From Bemisia tabaci (Eukaryota > Arthropoda > Insecta > Hemiptera > Aleyrodidae), in contig NC_092797.1 of assembly GCF_918797505.1 (NCBI RefSeq), positions 17,559,372 to 17,623,371 on the forward strand: 64,000 bases of DNA. The letters run 5' to 3'. Both the position numbers and the translations under genes were made by a program. The notes below the pieces were generated by a model that saw only the letters and a list, made by a program, of their open reading frames with translations, was not told where the DNA came from and made no database searches. Shown here piece by piece: positions 1 through 11,979 of this stretch (position 1 is the stretch's first letter; each line of letters opens with the position of its first letter).

Positions 1-1430
1 ATTCGTCACCTGGCTGAAAAAAGGGCGTAACTACACTTTGAGGTGAACCATAGTGAAAGCAATAAGTTACATGAACGACAGAATTCACTCCACTGATGCC
101 ATATTGTGCTGACAAATCAGCAGTTTTCTCCATTTGAGCCCATGTGTAATATCCACATTTAATAATGGCATAACCAGGCAACCTTGATTCATCGCAAACA
201 GTACGTACGTCCTTTTGTAAGGAAGGCGACCAATCAACGAATTAAAGCACTCAAAACAGATCACGGAGATTGGGCAACAGCGGATGACCGAATTAGATAT
301 ACGGGACTTGAGCCTCTGCTGGCCGCCCCCGAAAGTTATCGCGAAAATTTTACACCGACGAAATTGTTTTATCACACGTTTATTAGTATTTAATGTTTCG
401 CGCTCACGTTTCCGAAATGAATTATTCTGCCCCCGTAATTGTTCGGGAACTTTTAATCTTTCTATTTATCCCGGCTTGAAATTGCTTGCAAATACCAAAC
501 GCTGGCCTTTGTACTTGAACCAACTCTCGCGGCCCCTTCCCTACTTCATCCTTGAGCTCAAAAGCCGCATCATTCCAGCGTAGGTGAGGCTTTAATTATT
601 TGAAGGGAGCGTTTTTCTATTTTTCTTCCAAAGCAAAATCAGTTTACCAGGGAGCTGTAGCATTTCAGGACGTGTTAACACGCAAAAGCAGTTTTTTTTT
701 TCTCGCACGTCCTTTGGAAGTGTCTATCATTTGTACCATGAACCAATCTTTAATACTTTTAGTGATTCATTGCCGATGCATGTAGGGTCGGACTTCAGAA
801 ATTTCTGGCAAATCAGCACAATTTTACGCTATTTTAAGGTTCGAAGTTTATAAGGTAATCGCAAAAATGGTCATCGAAAAATGAAACATTCAATCTAGAA
901 AGTACATGGTGGAATTTTGAAGGAGAGACAAGGTGTTCAGTAAGAAAGGTAAAAATAAAGAGATAGGAATACATGTATATTAAATTCACCAGATATCTAA
1001 AGCAGGCTGCAGGAGGTCCCATTCGACAATCATTTAGTTGGTAATGACAATATTTTGGGACGTCACCGAATATTTGAAGCCTAATTTTGCAAGATAAACA
1101 TAACTAAATTTTATTAAAATTCACTGACTGATTGTGAACGGCTTATTTTGGCTCCCCTCTTGAGTCCAGAGTTTTTGGCGGACAAGGTGCAGTCATATTT
1201 TAATGATATTTTCACTAACCCTTAGATGCTGAAGCCCGGTCAAATTGACAGGAGACTTGTTTAAAAAACTGTAGCCACGCGAGTTGTGAGGGACCGCGGT
1301 ACATACGAGCCATAGATGCAGGTCTGTAAATATTTATGCATTAAAAAAAGAATCAAACCTCAAATTGAAAAAAGAAGAAAAATTGAGGAACAACTGAGTC
1401 GAGACGTGATCGGGCATTTTAAATTTTTCT
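1..1430. other. No gene recognised
   Basis: AT-rich DNA with only short open frames that show no recognisable domain, signal peptide or repeat family. I see no RNA gene and no clear mobile element here. Confidence 0.5.
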
Positions 1431-1440
1431 CTCGAATCTG

Positions 1441-1948
1441 AACGACACCTCACTGGCAGCATAGAAAGGAGCATTGCGAGTTCACGCATAGCGCCATCGC
1501 GCCTTCAATTTTGCAGATGCAACTCGGACATCCATCATGTACGAATAGTTGTATCTCTGCGCCGTCATCAGTGCGCCCCATTTTACCTTGCTCTATTTCC
1601 ATAATGTGTTTGTTTCAGTTTGTCTTATTTGTATTTTTAGCGGTGCTTTAAAGACTGTATGAGCAAAACAGCCGTAAATAGGATAGCCGTAATAATCGTG
1701 CCTCGTGCTTCAACTTTTCTCACGACACCTCATTGGCAGCATAAAGCGGAGCTTCATATTGCGGATTCACAGCTCGCGCCATCGCGCCTTCAATTTTGCA
1801 GATGCAACACAACATCCATCAATCACGAATAGTTGTATCTCTGCGCCCGTCTTTCCATTTGCTCCATTCGCATATTGTGTTAGTTTCGTTGTCTGATTTT
1901 TAGTGGTGCTTCAAGGGCTACGTGAGCAACACAGCCGAAAATAGAATG
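1441..1948. repeat. Diverged direct duplication, period about 281 bp
   Basis: Two copies in the same orientation, about 1441-1684 and 1722-1948. Both begin with an ACGACACCTCA(C/T)TGGCAGC-type motif, share CGCGCCTTCAATTTTGCAG in the middle, and end near AGCAAMACAGCCG. They differ by many substitutions and small indels, so the duplication is old. Function unknown. It may be a fragment of a larger dispersed repeat. Confidence 0.7.
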
Positions 1949-2189
1949 TGTCCTAATATAATCTATTATCATTTTGAAAAGAAAAAAATGTTAGAGGTCT
2001 CTCAAGCGACCAAAAGGGCGCACGTCTTTAAAATTGACTGCACTACCTCCTCTGGGAGGGTGACACATCGCGGATTAGGAAGGGGGGGGGGTGATGAAGC
2101 GTCTCTACGTTACCAAAAAGGTGATATAAGTTTCGAAGGAAAGAATTTTTACCGATCTTAGAAATTTTATGTTTAGGTATTTTGACACT

Positions 2190-2513
2190 TGACAAAAGTT
2201 CGAGAGCCAGTTCGATTTCCTCACTCAATGACGCCCATCATCCCCTTTTCGAAAACTATAATCGGGAAAAATTTTCAATATGCTTCAAAGCTAATTTTAC
2301 GACGAAGAGTGACCAATTTTTCGGACCTCTCGAAATTCTTGAAAGTTTTTTTTTTACATTTTTTAGAGAATTTTGCTTGTAAATTGATCTAAACTGCTTG
2401 AAAGTTTCAAAAAAAAATTATTCACGCCTCTTCTCAAGAACTAATATTTTCCGAGAAGAAATGTGGCACCACTCGAATGATCATACGGCGTTTTTCCCCA
2501 GCTCGGCAGAACT
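2190..2513. mobile_element. Degenerate copy of the 253-bp CTGCCGTGC MITE family
   Basis: The right end reads ATCATACGGCGTTTTTCC followed by a CTCGGCAG terminus, matching the conserved right end of the family. The left part has only a weak match (GTTCGAGAGCCAG near 2191) and the first terminus is not recognisable. The left boundary is therefore uncertain. Confidence 0.45.
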
Positions 2514-2607
2514 GATATCATGACAACTTGAAGACAGAAGAAGTTGAGAAATGGTTTTCCGAGCTCCTTGAATCCTGCCGACACGAGAGCTCTCCGGCGT
2601 GAGCTAC

Positions 2608-2772
2608 CAGTGGCGTGGCGTGCTTTGCGATATATCGATTTTTAAACCATTTAAACCTATGGAAAAGGATCGAGAAACAGGATGTTCGCAGCGAACACCT
2701 TAATGATCGATTCTTTACCATAGGTTTAAATGGCAGAACAGTCGATGTATCGCAAAACCCGCCACGCCACTA
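2608..2772. mobile_element. hAT-type hairpin MITE (CAGTGGCGTGGCG family), copy 1
   Basis: 165 bp with terminal inverted repeats beginning CAGTGGCGTGGCG. It is flanked by a perfect 8-bp target duplication, tgagctac (2600-2607 and 2773-2780). Almost the whole element is self-complementary: CCATTTAAACCTATGG in one arm meets CCATAGGTTTAAATGG in the other, around a GTTCGCAGCGAAC core. The 8-bp duplication and CAGTG start fit the hAT superfamily. No transposase is encoded, so it is non-autonomous. Several relatives lie in this window. Confidence 0.9.
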
Positions 2773-2780
2773 TGAGCTAC

Positions 2781-4653
2781 CCTTCAAACAAAAGGAGTAA
2801 TAAGCTAAGTAGCCGGTTGCGCTGTAAACGAGACATTTTTCGGGAAGCACTCGGAAAATGCAGGCTCGCCCCGCCCGTTTGTGCACTAGAGTGAGCAGTA
2901 AAGGAAAATTATTCCCGGACGAGACGGCGAAACGAGACACGAGCTGGAAAAAGGGAAAGGAAGTGTTTTGATAGCCGTGTTTTAAAGCCGTAATTAACAA
3001 TTAAGGCAGAGCGAAGTTGCATTCACAGTCATTAAGAGGAAAGATGTAGCGAGGAGGAAAAAAAAAGGATGAGTTATGGGCAGTATTCCTGGCTGGAGTA
3101 AAAGCACAAAAGAATACGTAACAAAAAAGGGACGCCTTGCGATTGAGTTGCGGGGAGCGCAGGGTCCGGCGCGGAGCGGTGGAGTGGGAGGGGAAGGGGG
3201 GCACGGAGGAGGTTGGAACAGAGACGGGTATTCCTACCTTTGTCCCGCCACCCTTGTATTCATCATTCCTCTGAAATAAATATGACAAGCCGGAATAATC
3301 TCAAATGCTGTCTTGGGTAGTATTGGTGAAAGGAGGTTCGGTGAACCCCTCCGCCCCCCCCCCCTCCCCGAGCGTGCATCGAACATATGATTACAAAGGC
3401 TTTTAATAATGTGAGCTGTAACGTGTATTTTTTTTATGGGCGTAGGGCAACCTGCTCTCTACCCATTCAGGATTCGGGATTTGAACCCTATATTTTATTT
3501 ATCATGAATTAACCACGGTATTTTGGAATGGTCGGCCGGGGCAAGATTGATCGGAAGGTCTCGCTGTCCTGCGATTGCAGAACAGACGACGGCGCTGTTC
3601 TTCGCGGCACCCTTGACTTTTTTGTCACCGGGGGATACCTAAAATATTTATACACGCGGACACAATGTTGACTGAAAAGAGTGTTAATATGCGTACCGCA
3701 CCGGGGTGGTACGGGTACGCACTAATTTTCGGGTCCTGTTCCCGGTGGAGCATCGATTGTGTGTCATAGAGACTCGAAGACTCACCCACCAGATGTTACG
3801 ACGTTTTGTGACATGCCATACCAATTAGTCCTCAACATTCAAAGCACGTGTATCCGTTGTGTTAGTTTGATGCTTACAAATTCTCAAACTCATCATTTTA
3901 CTTCCGCGGAAGAGAGGGTGACATTCATTTTCTTCCTCTTTTTTTTTTTTTTTTAAACACGAGGAGAGTCACTTTCTTGACAAGAGCCACATGTTTATGA
4001 TTGTGTACATTCAATGGTCAGTACATTCTTTTAAAAACTAGTCGTTTCTAGTCAGTTATCTATCTTAAACAACGCGATTTCTCTGGAATATGTGAATGCT
4101 CAAATTATACTCTTTAATATGTAAACCACATAAGTAACGCATAACCTGAAGCGCGAAGCACTTTATGGGGTCGGACCGAGGTAGCGTTACCTCCCTAGTT
4201 GAATGAAACTCCAGAAATTACACGAGTGTAAAATTTCGTTTTGCGATCACTCATCAGCATTCTGAACCTGCAACAAAGATAGGGAGGAGGATATTTGCAA
4301 TCCAACATTTAGCGAGAAGGACGCTTTGAGTTGGAAAAGTATACACCTTACTTATGACCTGACTCATGACCATACCTAACACTAGATTACAAATATTTTA
4401 CCCTAAAATTTGCAGTCACATTGAGGTGTTCTCAGCAGAGGAACTCTTTGTAAGTCCGTGATGCTTACATGTCGATTATTAAGGACGAGATTTCATCAAA
4501 CGATAGTAATTATTTTTTGCCTGACCGATGAAATTAGGGCGGAAAAAACTCTGAGGTGTAGGTTCATGATATGCATTTCTGATTTGAAGCAAAGTGTATA
4601 GTACAGCTAGCCTTCATTTAAAAAGTGAGGCAAAATCCAATCCTTTACGTCGA
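2781..4653. other. No gene recognised
   Basis: Includes a run of C around 3354-3366 and a T run near 3940-3954. Short open frames are present but none carries a recognisable domain. I see no mobile element with clear ends. Confidence 0.45.
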
Positions 4654-4661
4654 AATCCTAG

Positions 4662-5481
4662 CAGGGCCAGATTAAGGGGGTGGCCACATAGGCCGCGGCC
4701 CATGGCGGCAAGTTTAGGGGGCGTTCAATTTCTTTTAATGTAGCTATAAAGAAAAATCGGATTCAGAAAAATGAAATTACGAACGAGAAAAGGTGACAAA
4801 ATCTCTCATTTCTTGAGAGTATATCTCTAATTTAGTCGTCCCTCTGTGATACAATAGACAGCACCTTTAAATAGTCGAGTTAAGAATAAGAGAGAAACCG
4901 AACACAAATTTGGCCTGGAACGGCGCGGCACAGAGAGCAATGATGACGAGAACGTGAGATGAAAAGGAGAAACCCTCGGCGCGGCGGTCGGCATGTAACA
5001 CATATTAGCGCCTACAAGACTGCATGAATACTTCACGCATTGCGCCAAAGACAGTGCGGTTGCTGCGGTCAGCAGCGGGCAGCGTGAAACGCATAGCGCC
5101 TACAGGACTGCATGAATACTTCACGCATTGCGCCAAACACAGTGCGGTCAGCGCGGCGCGACGGCGGGAGTTAAAATTATTAAACCACATTTATGTTTGT
5201 TCTTTCATAATTTTTTGGTTCATTTCTTATGAATGGAGGGCCTTGTCCATACAGAGATAGGTTTACGGAACTTAACTTTCGCGCCAAGTTCCGTGAACTT
5301 TTGCTAGTAGTGTTGACAGGGCTTCGGAAAAAATGTGACCGACACGAGTAAACGCGTTTTATACGCCTCTCCCTCTCCGGCACGTTCTTTTGAGGGTTTT
5401 AATTGATGTTTTAAAACGAATGAGAAGGGGGAGGCAAAATACAGGCGGCTCATGGGCGGCAAATAAGTAAATCAGGCCCTG
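4662..5481. mobile_element. Non-autonomous hAT element, CAGGGCC family, copy 1 (820 bp)
   Basis: Ends CAGGGCCAGATTAAGG and, at the right, ATCAGGCCCTG. Flanked by a perfect 8-bp target duplication aatcctag (4654-4661 and 5482-5489). The subterminal parts (GCCGCGGCCCATGGCGGCAA and its inverted partner near 5448) are also inverted. Internally it holds a partly tandem unit with TGCATGAATACTTCACGCA at about 5022-5040 and 5108-5126. No transposase is visible. Small open frames across the tandem units are incidental. The hAT assignment rests on duplication length and TIR sequence. Confidence 0.9.
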
Positions 5482-5489
5482 AATCCTAG

Positions 5490-6436
5490 CGTTTGACCTT
5501 AATACGTGGCTAATCAGCTAATTAATTGTTCGTCTCACCAGACTTTCATGAACCTGTGATGCCCTAAAAACCTGGTAACTGAGACAAAAACGTCATATTC
5601 TCAACGAAATTTAGACGAGGAGCGTTGTCGTATCAATTCCATACAGCGAGGTGTCGGATCGGAGCGACGACGCCACCGTTGTTCAGCAGCCGGGGCTCGG
5701 ATCAAATAAGGGTGAAGCGGTAAAAGGATTCGCTACCGGAAAACGTTGCCAATTTTCATGTTATATGTCCTATTTATATGTTTTTAGAAAGGGAAGAGTA
5801 CGTAGCTATTGAGAATGCAACGACTGGTCCCAACTGGCAATAAGTCAATGGTTCAAAGGTGCGTTCACACAAACGCTTAATACTAAGCCGAGCCGAGTAC
5901 TGCAGTTCAAATCAGGGAAAACAAATTCGTTCTAGATTTGTAAATTTTTAAAATCCGGCCAAAGTATTTCAAGCGTCAATATTCTATAAAATAGTATCAG
6001 AAATAATTATAGCAAACCGCGATGGATTTAATGCCAGTTCTCATGCACCGACAAGACTCCCTCTTTCCTCCTTTTATCTCCTCTCCCTCTCCTTCACCTT
6101 CCTCTTTTCATACGTCTCTTTTATTATCGTGCCAACGACAAATTCGCCGTCGGGGACAGTCTGACTATTATAGGGTGGAAGATACCACTATTCGCACACG
6201 TGGGAGCTTGTATTGCCTAAACCGAAAATTGAAGGCGAACTGACATGAAGCAAACTGATATCGTCACCTTTCGGCGAAATCATCACAAGCGTCAACTGAG
6301 CGCAAATCTCCGTGAGACTAATGTAAAATGGAAAGCCTAAAACACGGCTGCTATGAAAGCAATAGATGCTTGAAAAAGTGGAGAAAAAGTTATGTCTCGT
6401 TAAAATTATCCACCGGAATAATGCCGAACAGTACAT
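5490..6436. other. No gene recognised; one tandem-unit relative
   Basis: About 6170-6260 resembles one unit of the tandem array at 21455-21845 (ACCACTATTCG, CACGTGGGAGCT, then an AAAATTGAAG stretch). The rest is unremarkable AT-rich DNA. Confidence 0.45.
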
Positions 6437-6444
6437 TTTTTCAA

Positions 6445-6791
6445 TTGAGTACCTTTATAGGGAGAGTATGGACAACCCGATTTATGTAGCTCTTAGGGCC
6501 CAAAAGGGCGACAACGTGAAAAACGAAAATCACTAGTAAAGTTCCGCTGCCAACCTATGCATTTGAAAGATTAATCAATAGGGCCGACAGCGCATTGTAA
6601 ACATTTGTTTTTAAGGATTAAGACTTTGAATCAGAGACCATGCAAAATCAAAGTTGTGTACATGCTTTTATAAGTTTTGATTAGTGTACCTACTCTCGGA
6701 GTTTGAATTTGTTCCATTGGATAATTCGAGTTTACAGGTTGGCTGCCTTTTTGGGCCCTAAGAGCTACAACACCTGATCAAATCTAACCTC

Positions 6792-6834
<43 letters not shown>

Positions 6835-7113
6835 AGAGTTTAGTGGCTTCTATTCCTTTAGGAATCTACAGCCATCTATAGGCACTATTTATTGTCCGAA
6901 GACATGAGGGAGTTTGGTAGACATCCATGCTCGGGCTTACAAATTTTCACGGATTAAGGCCGAGCGAATTCTGCTTACAGATCCACTCGTCAGTTCCATG
7001 AAAATTTGTCGCCACCACCGGGATTCGAACCCGGGACCTATTGACCTAGAGTCAGACGCGCTATAACCTCCAAATTTTTGAGTTGTCCATACTCGCCTTA
7101 TAAAGGTATTCTA
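6445..7113. mobile_element. hAT-like MITE with AGTACCTTTATA ends, interrupted by a SINE
   Basis: Left end TTGAGTACCTTTATAGG pairs with the right end CCTTATAAAGGTATTCTA. Inner arms also pair (GTATGGACAAC with GTTGTCCATAC; TAGCTCTTAGGGCCC with GGGCCCTAAGAGCTA). Flanks tttttcaa (6437-6444) and ttttccaa (7114-7121) match at 7 of 8 bases, supporting an 8-bp target duplication. A SINE sits inside at 6795-7063. Without the SINE and its duplicated target the element is about 390 bp. A second copy begins at 63598. Confidence 0.8.
6795..7063 (-). mobile_element. tRNA-derived SINE, 5'-truncated, inserted in a MITE
   Basis: On the minus strand it runs from a partial tRNA-like head containing the B-box GGTTCGAATCC, through a body shared with the copy at 58050-58322, to a long A tail (T run 6795-6833 on the plus strand). 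Flanked by taacctccaa (6785-6794 and 7064-7073), the duplicated target made by LINE-style integration. The A-box portion of the head is missing, so this copy probably arose by incomplete reverse transcription. Confidence 0.85.
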
Positions 7114-7121
7114 TTTTCCAA

Positions 7122-8449
7122 AAAGTTCATTTTTACACATTCCGCCCTCGTCGTCAGCACGGCGCCGGTGTGAACCCGCCTCTAAGACGGATAATCTTGC
7201 TAGCGCGACGCGCGACGCGCGACCCGCGACGCACGGATCCGCGCCCCGCGACCTACGAGGGGAGGCTGGGGTCTCAGTGTTTCACCCCTGTTGCACCCTC
7301 TCCCCCTATCCTCACCGAAGGCTCAAATATCATTGTGCTCTTTCATTCCAACATGTTGTTCTTTCATCTCCTTGGCATTTTGTCACCCCCAGATCGGTGT
7401 TGTCACTTTTTGCAGTCAAAGAATAAGTAGCCTCATCTCGTCCCTTGATAACAGAGAATATAGGGGAAAGATACTGAAGCTCCTGGGAGAGTGAAAAAGG
7501 TACGTAACATTTTTTTATCTCGAGAGAAACATGCGTTAAATTTAAAATTTACATGGAGGCTTATGACTCGTTAAAAGAGTAAACTGGTGCTGCCAGGCGG
7601 AAAAGTGAAGTTCCGAGGTACACCTTTTTGCCAAGTTTATTCGGAAACAAGTTAATTTTAATTTTCCAGGGCCTATTGTTTTTTCAAGAATGCCATTTAT
7701 CTAAAGCGTTAAATTAACGTTTTAAAGTTCCATGTTTGTAGTATTAAGTTGCAAAATTTTACCCAAGAAAAAGAAAGAAAATTTTGAGTAATCATTAAAA
7801 ATAACAAAAATGCAAGATTGCAATAATATTACAAAATTAGCATCGCCAAATTTTGATCGAAAATTCATTCGAGAATTTGTTCGGAAAAAGTAATGATGAT
7901 AAAACTAATTAAATTAATTTTCAGAAGCAGTCTCTTAAGTTGGCCACATTCTAAAACTTTCAGCGACATAAAACTATCTTTACAGCTTCTCTACGATCAA
8001 AAACGTATTCCAATATCTAAGACACTGTTCTTATAGTTTAAATATCGTAGCTCTAAATTTGGGCTGTGTTCCCTTTTTTGTTAAAGTTCTAAACAAGTGA
8101 GCACAATTAAATTCAAAACAGGCTGCATGTGACAGTGTGACACTCAAGTTTCTCTCCTTCCACTCACATCACGTAATGATAAAAAGAACATTTCTATCAA
8201 GTACTTGTAATGAGGCGGTACAAAACGAACTGATTTTGGCATTGCTCATAGATCAATGTGCTCAGTTAAATTAAGTATCGTGTAGTTGCATCTATCGACA
8301 GTGAAGCTTTAGTTAAAAGTGGCTGCGCTCAAGCGAAGCGATGACAGCTAAGACATGTGCGCTTCCATGGATGTCAGATTGGCATTCGAATAAGTTCGAA
8401 AGTCCCTGGGTTTAAAAGGAGCTTTTTCTTCAGTTGAGGGACAGTATAC
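7122..8449. other. No gene recognised; short GC-rich stretch
   Basis: A CG-rich, locally repetitive stretch near 7198-7250 (GCGACGCGCGACGCGCGAC type) stands out from AT-rich surroundings. I cannot connect it to a gene start. The remainder shows no clear coding region or element. Confidence 0.45.
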
Positions 8450-8457
8450 CAGTTAAT

Positions 8458-8621
8458 CAGTGGCGTGGCGTGCTTTGCGATATATCGCTGTTCTGCCATT
8501 TAAACCTATAGTTAAGAATCGATTACCAAAGTGTTCGCTGCGAACAATCTGATTATCAATCCTTTTCCATAGGTTTAAATGACATACCAATCGATATATC
8601 GCAAAGCACGCCACGCCACTG
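8458..8621. mobile_element. hAT-type hairpin MITE (CAGTGGCGTGGCG family), copy 2
   Basis: 164 bp with CAGTGGCGTGGCG termini and a perfect 8-bp target duplication cagttaat (8450-8457 and 8622-8629). It is palindromic throughout and preserves TTTGCGATATATCG in both arms. The core differs from most copies (AAGTGTTCGCTGCGAACAA). Confidence 0.92.
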
Positions 8622-8727
8622 CAGTTAATTTTGAGTCCCTCGGAGAGCCGTCGTTCCTCTTTCCTCAGGAAAATATACTATCTAAAGTCCAATCGAAATA
8701 CGCTCAAAGAGCCGTTGAGAATCACGC

Positions 8728-8881
8728 TAATTGAAGGACCTAGAGGACAAGACGCATAAGTGTAGTTTTTGCTATTTCGAGAAATATATTTGTGTGAAGT
8801 GTCGAAATTGCATGAATCCTTATGGCGGAAAGAAAGTTCAAACTGACTTTTCGATGCTTAAAAATGGGAATTTGGGAGCGA
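8728..8881. repeat. Dispersed repeat, copy 1 (similar to 47463-47612)
   Basis: Shares ordered blocks with 47463-47612, including AAGTTCAAACTGACTTTT and TATGGCGGAAA. When translated both copies give a similar short peptide (HKCxFCYFEKY then PYGG then VQTDF). Each frame closes quickly. This could be the edge of an undelimited transposon, with peptide similarity following from DNA similarity. A shorter piece lies near 26303-26350. Confidence 0.6.
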
Positions 8882-8899
8882 ACTTTTCCAGGGTATGCA

Positions 8900-10680
8900 T
8901 TGAGACTATTTTCCCTTGAAATCATTAACATGTCAATTTTTTCAGAAACTTCCTCCCCACCCCTTAATTCTCATCCACGAACACTTAAATTTTTGAGATT
9001 TGTCAGTGGCTCAAAGGTTCAAATTAACGATTCAGTGTGCAGATATAATAAGGTACTAATTTTGCATTAAGGAGCAACTACCTCTAACACATTTTAGACA
9101 AAATATATTGTCTCTTCTCTTCTTTGACGTAATGGCGTATTTGTTTCTTGAGTTGATCCCTATTGCCCATATAGTTTCATGCTCTCCAGAGCTCACGCGA
9201 AAATTGAGATACGCCCTTACGCCAGGAAAGCGACTGTTGTGCCATTAATTGTCCCTTGCAGATACGCGCTTTTACGGATGAGATGGATATGGTAGTTCCT
9301 AATTACATTACATAATGTAGCACATTAAAATACAGAAATACTTGATGAGCTCGAATATTTTAAGCCTGCCTCCATTAAATCAAATTCTATCAATAAATGG
9401 TCAAAAACACCATTTTCGGATGTGGTCCCTCAGCTGATATATATTATCGGTGCAATCTGAGAGCATCTTGAATAACGGAATTAAAATGACTTTTTTATAA
9501 AACGAGAACAGAAGAAAAGAACCACAAAAAAAGTAACGCCAATTCTGTGAATATCATTTCAGGGTCAAATATATCAAAACATAAAAATAAATCACGAGAG
9601 CTATTTTCTCGTCTTAAATTTATTTTTGCCCTGACACGCTTCCTAATGCATTTCTTACAAAAGTAAGTATAGTAAAGATAATATGATATGTAACACATAT
9701 TCGATTGAAATTTCAAGTTTTGAAAACTGAAAATAGTTTTTTTCATTAATTTCATTATTAATCGTATTAAGTATTATTTACTTATCATCTGTTATATTAA
9801 TATTTATATTTTATCATAAAATATATTACAACAAAAACAGAAAATAAAAAAAAAATGTAAAAAAAAAAACAGAAAATGGCTCACTCTCATCGCCGAAACG
9901 CAATGAATATTTTGAATTATTTAAATTATTGTGCATGAGGTTTCACGTGCGTTTTCTTGCTCTAAAAAATGAATATTTACTAATCGCAGTCGTAAAGTTG
10001 GCAACAACGGAGACGCGTCTTGGTAAATCGCGACCCTCTTCAATCCCTCGCGAACAAGGTAATTAATTATGCACGCACTCTCATTAGAAGAAAGGGAAAA
10101 AGAGAAAGGGGAAAACCCACAAATTCGCCTTTTGAAAAGAATTAATAGAGTTTACTCCCCTGGTTGCCACCGCCGTGTCTATTGTTGACGAGGCCTCGTT
10201 TACACGGGTGTGAATGTCATGGGCATCGCAAAACTTTTTTTTCCGGCTAGATTATTTACTTTTGCGTTTTTTTTTATATCGTTGCCTCCAAAGTTCTCTC
10301 CCCTCCGCGGCTATCTGATTTATTATTTTTTATTTTTTGCCCACCAAACAGATGTTTTCCTTTTGTTGGGCTAATGAAGCACAAACAATCGCAGTGGTTG
10401 AAAAGGAAGCCCCGGTCTCGGTTCGTGAAAAGGCTTTCACACCATTGTCCGCGATGAAGACGTCGGCCAATCAGCTACCGAGCTTAGACGATTGAAAAAA
10501 TGAGTCTGCTGAATCCGTCCTTACAATTAGCTCGTTTAAGTGCTTTAATTTGACTGTGCGCTCTATGTCAACATTATCTCCTCTTGATTCTCATTTTTTA
10601 CCCTTTTTTTTCTGGCTCCGCACAACGTGGTGCACGCATAACACCGTTAGGGGAGGTGACTTAAAGTCAGTGGTGATTCT
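8900..10680. other. No gene recognised, very AT-rich
   Basis: About 9700-9880 is especially AT-rich with A runs. Open frames are short and lack recognisable domains. Confidence 0.45.
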
Positions 10681-10686
10681 CTCAAG

Positions 10687-10816
10687 TTGGCAACACTGTT
10701 TTTTTTGCACTTAAATGTGTGTTTAACAATCGATTCTGGGCGAGACAGCCTGGTTCACATAGAATCGATATATTCAATGGATTTACTCGTAAATGGAGTG
10801 TTAACAGTGTTGCCGA
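10687..10816. mobile_element. Small foldback with GGCAACACTG ends
   Basis: TTGGCAACACTGTT at the left pairs with AACAGTGTTGCC at the right, and an inner pair CAATCGATTCT / AGAATCGATA is also inverted. It resembles the 44916-45077 element (TTGGCAACACCGG, AATCGAT inside). No convincing target duplication was found, so the exact ends are uncertain. Confidence 0.5.
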
Positions 10817-11342
10817 CAGCCCAACGCCTACGCCGGTCTGAGAGGTGAACGTTTTTACATTTTAACTTTATTTTGATTCTTCGATTGAAAATGTCCAAGA
10901 GTTTGGGCGAAACGTCTCAGTTTTTCATTGTCAATTTTAGCCTTTTTCACCATCATGTTCGCGTTCTTGTGTTGGTTATAAATCAGGCTACTATAAATTC
11001 TCTTATTCTTAAGCACATATGCATACATAATAATTATATACTTCATAATTCACGAGAATTTAGACCAAAAAAAGTTGATGACGTAGCCATAACGTGCGTT
11101 AAAAATCAGCATAAAGTTAAAAATCTCAATACAGAGGGAAAAAGCTCACATGGGCACAATTTTCCTCCGAAGAGATATGCTTTTCGGTACAACACTGGTC
11201 TCGACCATTCAGGAAGACAGCTGCAGACGTGTTTCGGGTTGGCTACGTCACCATTTTTTTCCGTCTAGACTTGTGTCTAAACTTGTGCGGCTACTGCAAT
11301 CAGTTTGCAATTTATAAGAATGTAGAAGTCTTATTCCTAATC

Positions 11343-11476
11343 GGACTACAGTTTTCAATAAGGAACCACTATTTCTGGCCCATTTCGAAACAACATACAT
11401 GCCATTGGTTTCCCTATACAGATATGTGAATTTATGGGATAGCCTGAGATAGTCGTTCCTTATTGCAAAATGTAAT
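11343..11476. mobile_element. Foldback MITE, GGACTRCATTTTGCAAT family
   Basis: The left arm GGACTACAGTTTTCAATAAG pairs imperfectly with the right arm CTTATTGCAAAATGTAATT. Further in, CACTATTTCTGGCCC also has an imperfect partner. Similar arms occur at 11545-11801, 12616-12753 and about 42720-42850. I could not define a duplication. Confidence 0.55.
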
Positions 11477-11544
11477 TAAACTGACTGCTTAAAAAAAAAA
11501 AAATTCAACTGACTGCAGGAAAACGGGACAGTCTTTAACAAATT

Positions 11545-11801
11545 GGATTGCATTTTGCAAAAAGAGACCAAGAGCATTACCATGTTGCTAAGATTGTGCA
11601 ACTCCGCCCTTAAAAATAAAACCACTGTAATCATGCAAATACATGGAATTTACATGGTAATTTGTGTCTTAAATTTACAGTTTTTCGCGTGTTAAATAGA
11701 AAATTGTTATGGATGATCAGGTTTTTCTCCCAGGACGAAAGGGTTTGCACAATTTCAGCAACAATGCAATGCTTTTGGTTCCTTTTTGCAAAATGCAATC
11801 C
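11545..11801. mobile_element. Foldback MITE, GGATTGCATTTTGCAA ends
   Basis: GGATTGCATTTTGCAAAAAG at 11545 is the inverse of CTTTTTGCAAAATGCAATCC ending at 11801, and the pairing continues inward (ACCAAGAGCATT with AATGCTTTTGGT). It belongs to the same loose family as 11343-11476 and 12616-12753. Confidence 0.65.
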
Positions 11802-11802
11802 A

Positions 11803-11976
11803 ATTAACCCAGCGTGGTTGTGTTCAAAAATTTACAAGAATGCAGAGATTTTTTTATTCCTAACTGACTGCAGAATAACGAGACAGTCTTCAACAAATTA
11901 ACCCAGCGTGGTTGTATTGAAAAATTTACAAGAATGCAGAGAATTTTTTATTCCTAACTGCAGGAAAACGGGGCAA
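11803..11976. repeat. 94-bp direct tandem duplication
   Basis: Two adjacent copies beginning ATTAACCCAGCGTGGTTGT at 11803 and 11897. They share TTACAAGAATGCAGAGA and TTTTTATTCCTAACTG, with few differences. This is a simple, fairly recent tandem duplication next to a foldback MITE. Confidence 0.8.
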
Positions 11977-11979
11977 CGG

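Noticed and set aside
10873..11268. 131-codon plus-strand ORF
   Set aside because: No domain, AT-biased low-complexity composition, no supporting context.
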